From: Bacteroidetes oral taxon 274 str. F0058
Lineage (GTDB): Bacteria; Bacteroidota; Bacteroidia; Bacteroidales; Paludibacteraceae
NCBI GenBank assembly: GCA_000163695.1
Contig: GG774889.1
Location: 1,261,941 to 1,325,940 of the forward strand
Length of the DNA: 64,000 nt
Direction: 5' to 3'
Shown: one piece after another, positions 59,115 to 64,000 of the stretch
Position numbering within the stretch: the stretch's first letter is position 1
Layout of the letters: each line of letters begins with the position of its first letter
Translations under genes and position numbers: made by a program
Notes under the pieces: generated by a model
The model's database searches: none
Seen by the model: the letters and a program-made list of their open reading frames with translations, nothing else
What the model was told of the DNA's origin: nothing

Positions 59115-60542
59115 ATGAAGTCGTATAAAACTCTAATATTCATAATAGTTGTAATCGTATTGCTCGCTGCCGTTTGTCTGCTTTTCCCCTCCGACGGCGT
59201 ACCATTTCTGGGCAGACGGCTGTTTTTCCCCACGCTAAAAGAGGTACTATCGCCCGAAAAGTCGGTATCCGTCGACGAAAAGATGCGTGCTTTGGAAGAG
59301 AGTATCAAGATGCAGGCTATCACCGACTCCATCAACACCGCACGCGAGACGGCAAGGCAAGACTCGATACGCTTCTACAAAAAATTTTTCACCACACACT
59401 CGGCTCGTTTCTATCTGCCTGCAGACGATTATTCGTTTTTCGACACGCTTTTCGAGGCAATGGAGCAGTGCAAGACAGACAGTTCTATCGTCCACATACT
59501 ACACTACGGCGACTCGCAGATAGAAGAAGACCGCATATCGTCATACATACGTCAGAGGCTGCAAGAACAGTTCGGCGGTATGGGAGCGGGACTGTTACCC
59601 GTTATGCAGCCGATACCTTCGGCGTCGGTAGGTCAGAGTGCTTCGGGGGCAATGGAGCGTTATATCATTGCAGGAATGCACCAAAACCGTGCTCCTTCGA
59701 ACCGATACGGTATTCTCGGGCAGTTTGCCATAATGTCGGGAAACGGCTCTATATCTATCCGTTCGCAGAATTATAGCCGCACACAAGACAACGTAAAAAA
59801 ATGGAACGTGGTTCGCCTCTTTGTCGGCACCAACACAACACCGCTGTCGGCAACGCTCATATCGGGCAAATACTCCAAGACGAAAAGTATCGATGCTCCG
59901 AAATCGTCTCCGACGGCACTGACGTGGTATCTACCCAGCCCGACAAAACAGATAACCATCAACCTGACAGGCAATGCCGAGCTATCGGCAGTGTCTCTCG
60001 ACGGGCACTACGGAGTCAATGTAGATAATATCCCGATACGCGGCTCGTCGGGTACGTTTTTCTCACAGATAGACGACAACAGTATCTCTCTCACTGCCAA
60101 GACACTGAACGTAAGGCTCGTTATGCTCGAGTTCGGAGGTAATATGATGCCATCAATCACACAAAACAATATCCAAAACTATATGGATATACTCGCCCGC
60201 CAGATAAACTACTTCCAAAAGATATGCCCGAAAGCTAAGGTAATACTGATAGGTCCTGCCGATATGAGTACCAAAATTCGCGGTAGCTTGCAGACATATC
60301 CGTTGCTACCCACTCTTGTGGAGGAGATGAAGAACACGGCTCTTGCCTCCGGAGCAGGCTTTTGGGATATGTACGAGGTGATGGGAGGCGAAAACTCTAT
60401 GATACAGTGGGTAAAAAACAACCCCGCACTCGCCGCTCCCGACTATATACATTTCACTCCACGCGGAGCCGACCGTATAGCGGAGATGTTCTACGAAAGC
60501 CTCAATAATTACTACGAATACTACAAAATGCGAAAAAAATGA
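59115..60542 (+). CDS. SGNH/GDSL hydrolase-like envelope protein, first copy
   Basis: A 475-residue protein with an N-terminal membrane anchor (LIFIIVVIVLLAAVCLLF) and a short coiled coil (about 55-85). The SGNH domain begins HILHYGDSQIEEDR, where Ser in GDSQ is the nucleophile. It continues with MLEFGGNMM for the oxyanion Gly/Asn and ends PDYIHFTPRGADRIAEMF with the Asp-His pair. Such proteins add or remove O-acetyl groups on envelope sugars or peptidoglycan. It overlaps the next gene as ATGA. No acyltransferase gene is nearby. Confidence 0.8.
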   Translation: MKSYKTLIFIIVVIVLLAAVCLLFPSDGVPFLGRRLFFPTLKEVLSPEKSVSVDEKMRALEESIKMQAITDSINTARETARQDSIRFYKKFFTTHSARFYLPADDYSFFDTLFEAMEQCKTDSSIVHILHYGDSQIEEDRISSYIRQRLQEQFGGMGAGLLPVMQPIPSASVGQSASGAMERYIIAGMHQNRAPSNRYGILGQFAIMSGNGSISIRSQNYSRTQDNVKKWNVVRLFVGTNTTPLSATLISGKYSKTKSIDAPKSSPTALTWYLPSPTKQITINLTGNAELSAVSLDGHYGVNVDNIPIRGSSGTFFSQIDDNSISLTAKTLNVRLVMLEFGGNMMPSITQNNIQNYMDILARQINYFQKICPKAKVILIGPADMSTKIRGSLQTYPLLPTLVEEMKNTALASGAGFWDMYEVMGGENSMIQWVKNNPALAAPDYIHFTPRGADRIAEMFYESLNNYYEYYKMRKK

Positions 60543-61819
60543 CCTCCAATACAAAAACGATTTACTCTGCTCTTATATATATATTATTTCTGCCGACAAT
60601 ACTCGCCGCCCAGTCTTGGTTGCCCGTACCGATAGAGATACCCGAATATAACTTTTTGGAAGACAGCAAGAACACCCTTGTCGTGCCTCACAAGGGCGAC
60701 TCCACTTTGCTTAACAACTTCTTTGCTCGCTACGACACACTGCTCCGAGAGCACAAAGGTAAACTGAACATAGTACACATAGGCGGTTCGCACGTACAGG
60801 CAGGCGTACTGACCGACCAAATAAGGCTTAACCTGAACAATAACGATTTTTCGGCGGCACGCGGATACATTTTCCCATATAAAGTAGCCCGTACCAACAA
60901 TCCGCACTCTTACTCGGTATCGTACAACGGCAGGTGGCGTACGGAACGTTGTGTAAAACGCACACACGACGTAGAGCTCGGAGTAGGCGGCATCGCCGTA
61001 TATACCGATGATGTAGACGCCGATATAAAAATAAGCCTGCCACAGACAAAGAGCATTGTCAAGAGTTACTATCAACGAATAAAATTGCTCGGGTACGTCA
61101 AAGACGGTGCCGATTGGGCAGTGATGCCGGTAATAAAGACAAATAACGGACTAAATCAAATATTTTATCCAAACTACGACTATGTCGACAACAGCCATTA
61201 CACATTCGATTTGCGGGGCAATTACACCGAGTTCAACATATATTTCCAGCAACTCGATACGGTAATACATACGTTCGTGGTTACAGGTTTCGTGCTCGAA
61301 AACGACGAACCGGGTATTGTCTACCACGCAATCGGCACGAACGGAGCTGCCGTACCGTCGTACCTCGGCTGCGAACGCTTCGACAGCGAAATATCGGTGC
61401 TTGCTCCCGATATGGTAGTATTCGGTATTGGTATCAACGATGCCGTGCCGACAGACTTCGATGTAGAGGCATTCAAAAACAATTACAATACACTGATGGC
61501 AAAGATACGTAAGTCTTCGCCCAACTGCGTCTTCGTATTCATCACCAACAACGACTCGTACAGGAAGGTACGCCGTCGTCGGTACGCCCCGAACTCGAAT
61601 GCCGTCAAGGTACAGAAAGCTATGTACGAACTTGCGATACAAAACCGTGGGGCGGTATTCGACCAGTTCGAACTTATGGGCGGTCTGCGGTCGATGCGTA
61701 AGTGGCAGGCGGCAAAGATGGCAAAAAGAGATTTGATACACTTTACACCCAAGGGCTACCAACTGCTTGGCGACCTGTTTTACAACGCCTTCATAAATTA
61801 TTATCTGGGATTGAGGTAA
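60539..61819 (+). CDS. SGNH hydrolase-like exported protein, second copy
   Basis: A 426-residue exported protein with a signal peptide (ALIYILFLPTILAAQ). The SGNH signs are NIVHIGGSHVQAG (the first Asp of GDS is Gly here, Ser kept), VVFGIGINDA for the Gly/Asn box, and KRDLIHFTPKGYQLL for Asp-His. It is a diverged relative of the upstream copy, with which its start overlaps by four bases, so the two are likely made in fixed ratio. Likely acts on an acyl-sugar in the periplasm or outer membrane. Confidence 0.8.
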   Translation: MTSNTKTIYSALIYILFLPTILAAQSWLPVPIEIPEYNFLEDSKNTLVVPHKGDSTLLNNFFARYDTLLREHKGKLNIVHIGGSHVQAGVLTDQIRLNLNNNDFSAARGYIFPYKVARTNNPHSYSVSYNGRWRTERCVKRTHDVELGVGGIAVYTDDVDADIKISLPQTKSIVKSYYQRIKLLGYVKDGADWAVMPVIKTNNGLNQIFYPNYDYVDNSHYTFDLRGNYTEFNIYFQQLDTVIHTFVVTGFVLENDEPGIVYHAIGTNGAAVPSYLGCERFDSEISVLAPDMVVFGIGINDAVPTDFDVEAFKNNYNTLMAKIRKSSPNCVFVFITNNDSYRKVRRRRYAPNSNAVKVQKAMYELAIQNRGAVFDQFELMGGLRSMRKWQAAKMAKRDLIHFTPKGYQLLGDLFYNAFINYYLGLR

Positions 61820-61827
61820 TTTTTTTG

Positions 61828-61835
61828 TAACTTTG
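61828..61835 (+). promoter_or_regulatory. Promoter -7 box for the DPP5-like gene
   Basis: TAACTTTG lies 55 bases before the start codon and just after the stop of the second SGNH gene; no -33 box at normal distance. Confidence 0.45.
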
Positions 61836-61890
61836 TAGGCAATTTGGTCAGCGAACACATCAATTGAGAAAAACAAAAAAAGTAATTAAT

Positions 61891-64000
61891 ATGAATTTCT
61901 TAAAAACATTATCGATTATGGCATTAGCCTTAGGATTGGTTGCCTGCGGCAACAAAAAGACAGATGCCGACGGGAAAGGCGCTCCGATGATAGAGAAGTC
62001 GGACATCAAAGTAGATGGCGGTCTGATGACACCCGAAGTACTATGGGCTTTTGGGCGTCTGAGCGATGCAAAAGTATCGGCAGACGGCAAAAAAATCGTT
62101 TACGGCGTATCGTATTACAGCGTAGAGCAAAACAAGAGCAATCGCGAACTGTTCGTCGTCAACACCGACGGTTCCGACAACAAGCAGATAACCCGCACCG
62201 CCAAGTCGGAGAACGCTGCCAAGTGGGTCAAAAACGATTCTCGGATAGCATTCCTATCCTCAGAGAGCGGCTCGTCGCAGATTTGGGAGATGAACCCCGA
62301 CGGTAGCGACCGCACACAAATAACCGACCGCGAGGGTGGTATCAACGACTTCATCTATTCGCCCGACAACAAAAAGATACTGTTCGTTGCCGACGTAAAA
62401 TACGGCGAACGCACATCGGACATATATCCCGACCTGCCTCAGGCAACAGGTATGATAATAGACGACCTTATGTACAAACATTGGGACGAGTGGGTACAGA
62501 GCGTACCGCATCCTTTCGTGGCAGACTTCGACGGCAAAGCCATTAGCAACGAAAAGGATTTGCTGCAAGGCGAACCGTACGAAAGTCCGATGAAGCCATT
62601 CGGCGGAGCCGAACAACTTGCTTGGAGCCCCGACAGTAAATATATCGCCTACACCTGCCGCAAAAAGACGGGAATCGAATATGCCGTCTCGACCAATTCG
62701 GACATATTCCTCTACGACGTAGCACAGGGAAAAACGGTACAAAACATATCGGAAGGTATGCCCGGCTACGACATCAATCCGCAGTTCTCGCACGACGGTA
62801 AATCGCTGGCATTCTTATCTATGCAGAACGACGGCTGCGAGTCGGACAAGAACCGTCTGGTAATAATAGACCTCACCAACAACCAACGTGCCGACTACAC
62901 CGACGGCTGGGACCAAAGTGTAGAGTCGTTCGTGTGGGACAGAGACGATAAAAACATCTTCCTCATCAGTGTATGGCACGGCGAAACCCAGATATACCGA
63001 GCCGACCTGAAAGAGAAAAAAATATCGCGTATAACCGACGGACAGCACGACTACGAAGCCGTAGCTCTCGCAGGCGACCGCCTGATAGGTACTCGGCACT
63101 CGATGCAGATGCCAAACGAGATATATTCGATAGACCCCGTTAGCGGCAAGCAAACTCAGATAACGTTCGAAAACAAACATATCCTCGACCAGTTGAAGAT
63201 AGCCGACGTCAAACCACGTTGGATAAAGACTACCGACAAACAGGATATGCTGGCTTGGGTGATATATCCGCCCGACTTCGACCCGACGAAGAAATATCCC
63301 ACTCTGCTCTACTGCCAAGGCGGACCGCAGTCGCCCGTAAGTCAATTTTGGAGCTACCGTTGGAACTTCCAGATAATGGCAGCCAATGGATATATCGTGG
63401 TTGCTCCCAACCGTCGCGGACTCTATGGCTTCGGGCAGAAGTGGCTCGAACAGATAAGCGGCGACTACGGCGGACAGAATATGAAAGACTACCTGTCGGC
63501 TATCGACGACGTATGCAAAGAGAGCTATGTCGACAAAGACCGTCTGGGCTGTGTGGGAGCGTCGTACGGCGGATTCTCGGTATATTGGCTTGCAGGTCAT
63601 CATCAGAAACGATTCAAGGCATTCATAGCTCACGACGGTATGTTCAACTTCGAACAACAATACCTCGAAACTGAAGAGATGTGGTTCGTAAACTGGGATC
63701 TCGGAGGTGCCTATTGGGAAAAAAACAACGCCATAGCCCAACGCAGCTACCAAAACTCGCCACATAAGTTCGTAGACAAATGGGATACGCCGATACTTGT
63801 AATTCACGGCGAAAAAGATTACCGCATACTTGCCTCGCAGGGTATGGCTGCCTTTAATGCCGCCAAACTACGCGGAGTACCCGCCGAACTGCTCATATTC
63901 CCCGACGAAAACCATTGGGTACTCAAACCGCAGAACGGCATACTGTGGCAACGCACATTCTTCAAATGGCTCGACAAATGGCTGAAAACCCCGAATGCAC
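61891..64000 (+). CDS. S9 prolyl oligopeptidase-family dipeptidyl peptidase (DPP5-like), 3' end cut
   Basis: The frame runs to the window edge (703 codons seen; the family is about this long, so the stop is probably a few codons on). The signal peptide ends in a lipobox-like GLVACGN. A beta-propeller (about 40-410) leads to the hydrolase domain. The catalytic triad is Ser558 in GASYGG, Asp643 in GEKDYRI and His675 in DENHWVL. It matches the DPP5 type known from Porphyromonas, which releases dipeptides from the N-terminus of peptides in the periplasm and feeds amino acid use. Confidence 0.92.
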   Translation, partial: MNFLKTLSIMALALGLVACGNKKTDADGKGAPMIEKSDIKVDGGLMTPEVLWAFGRLSDAKVSADGKKIVYGVSYYSVEQNKSNRELFVVNTDGSDNKQITRTAKSENAAKWVKNDSRIAFLSSESGSSQIWEMNPDGSDRTQITDREGGINDFIYSPDNKKILFVADVKYGERTSDIYPDLPQATGMIIDDLMYKHWDEWVQSVPHPFVADFDGKAISNEKDLLQGEPYESPMKPFGGAEQLAWSPDSKYIAYTCRKKTGIEYAVSTNSDIFLYDVAQGKTVQNISEGMPGYDINPQFSHDGKSLAFLSMQNDGCESDKNRLVIIDLTNNQRADYTDGWDQSVESFVWDRDDKNIFLISVWHGETQIYRADLKEKKISRITDGQHDYEAVALAGDRLIGTRHSMQMPNEIYSIDPVSGKQTQITFENKHILDQLKIADVKPRWIKTTDKQDMLAWVIYPPDFDPTKKYPTLLYCQGGPQSPVSQFWSYRWNFQIMAANGYIVVAPNRRGLYGFGQKWLEQISGDYGGQNMKDYLSAIDDVCKESYVDKDRLGCVGASYGGFSVYWLAGHHQKRFKAFIAHDGMFNFEQQYLETEEMWFVNWDLGGAYWEKNNAIAQRSYQNSPHKFVDKWDTPILVIHGEKDYRILASQGMAAFNAAKLRGVPAELLIFPDENHWVLKPQNGILWQRTFFKWLDKWLKTPNA

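Noticed and set aside
62815..63807. 330-codon frame antisense to the DPP5-like gene
   Set aside because: The sense frame holds the full S9 catalytic triad; the antisense product has shadow composition and no start signal.

Overview
The window comes from a chromosome of the order Bacteroidales. The evidence is consistent: many families restricted to Bacteroidota (GSCFA, DUF4249, DUF4295, DUF4831, DUF5606, DUF6089-like), Bacteroidota-type promoters (TAnnTTTG at -7, with TTTG about 19-21 bases upstream in the best cases), exported proteins with C-terminal domains of the type IX secretion kind, a Fe/Mn superoxide dismutase and a DPP5-like S9 peptidase of the kind I know from Porphyromonas, and an AT-rich intergenic style. 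I cannot name the genus; a relative of Porphyromonas, Dysgonomonas or Bacteroides fits best. I see no insertion sequence, prophage, CRISPR array, rRNA or resistance island, so this is mostly core chromosome.

Layout. 1-3.4 kb (+): the end of a ClC chloride channel with CBS domains, a RecD-like helicase, a DUF5606 protein and a truncated TrmN6-type methyltransferase. 3.4-13.9 kb (-): an EamA transporter and Mrp, a TPM/zinc-ribbon membrane protein, GSCFA and DUF4249 proteins, MalQ with an unknown exported partner, a lone effector-binding domain, MazG and a PASTA protein. 14.2-16.3 kb (+): nucleoside phosphorylase, tRNA-Arg(CCG) and a lipoprotein. 16.3-29.2 kb (-): LptB, a NupG-like nucleoside permease, a BFN/UVR protein, a secreted M6 metalloprotease, a flippase-like membrane protein, envelope proteins, an RlmL-type methyltransferase, an orphan ketosynthase-like protein, XerC, S21, a fused SpmA/SpmB protein and a DUF2520 protein. 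29.4-32.9 kb (+): RpoN, a PAP2-like membrane protein, an FKBP lipoprotein and a beta-barrel. 33.2-53.8 kb (-): a lamin-tail-domain protein, a MuiA protein with an embedded TonB-receptor plug segment, exported thiol peroxidase, the L28-L33-DUF4295 operon, a polysaccharide export set (Wzc-like kinase and two Wza-like proteins), RecR, a leucine-rich-repeat cargo protein, flavin reductase, GNAT, SDR, superoxide dismutase, cell-wall amidase, DUF3109 and an M23/LysM peptidase. 54.2-64.0 kb: Der (+), then DUF4831-PurE-YhhQ (-), then a coiled-coil hypothetical, two SGNH-hydrolase-like envelope proteins and a DPP5-like peptidase that runs off the edge (+).

Most of the content is housekeeping (tRNA and rRNA modification, ribosomal proteins, DNA repair, purine synthesis) mixed with envelope biogenesis (LPS export, polysaccharide export, peptidoglycan hydrolases, lipoproteins, barrels). 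The items most worth a second look are the MuiA/plug chimera, the orphan ketosynthase-like protein sharing a run with S21 and XerC, the tandem SGNH pair beside DPP5, a structured leader in front of the M23 peptidase gene and the truncated TrmN6. I do not see a clear new multi-gene defence or mobile system here, and I do not claim one.
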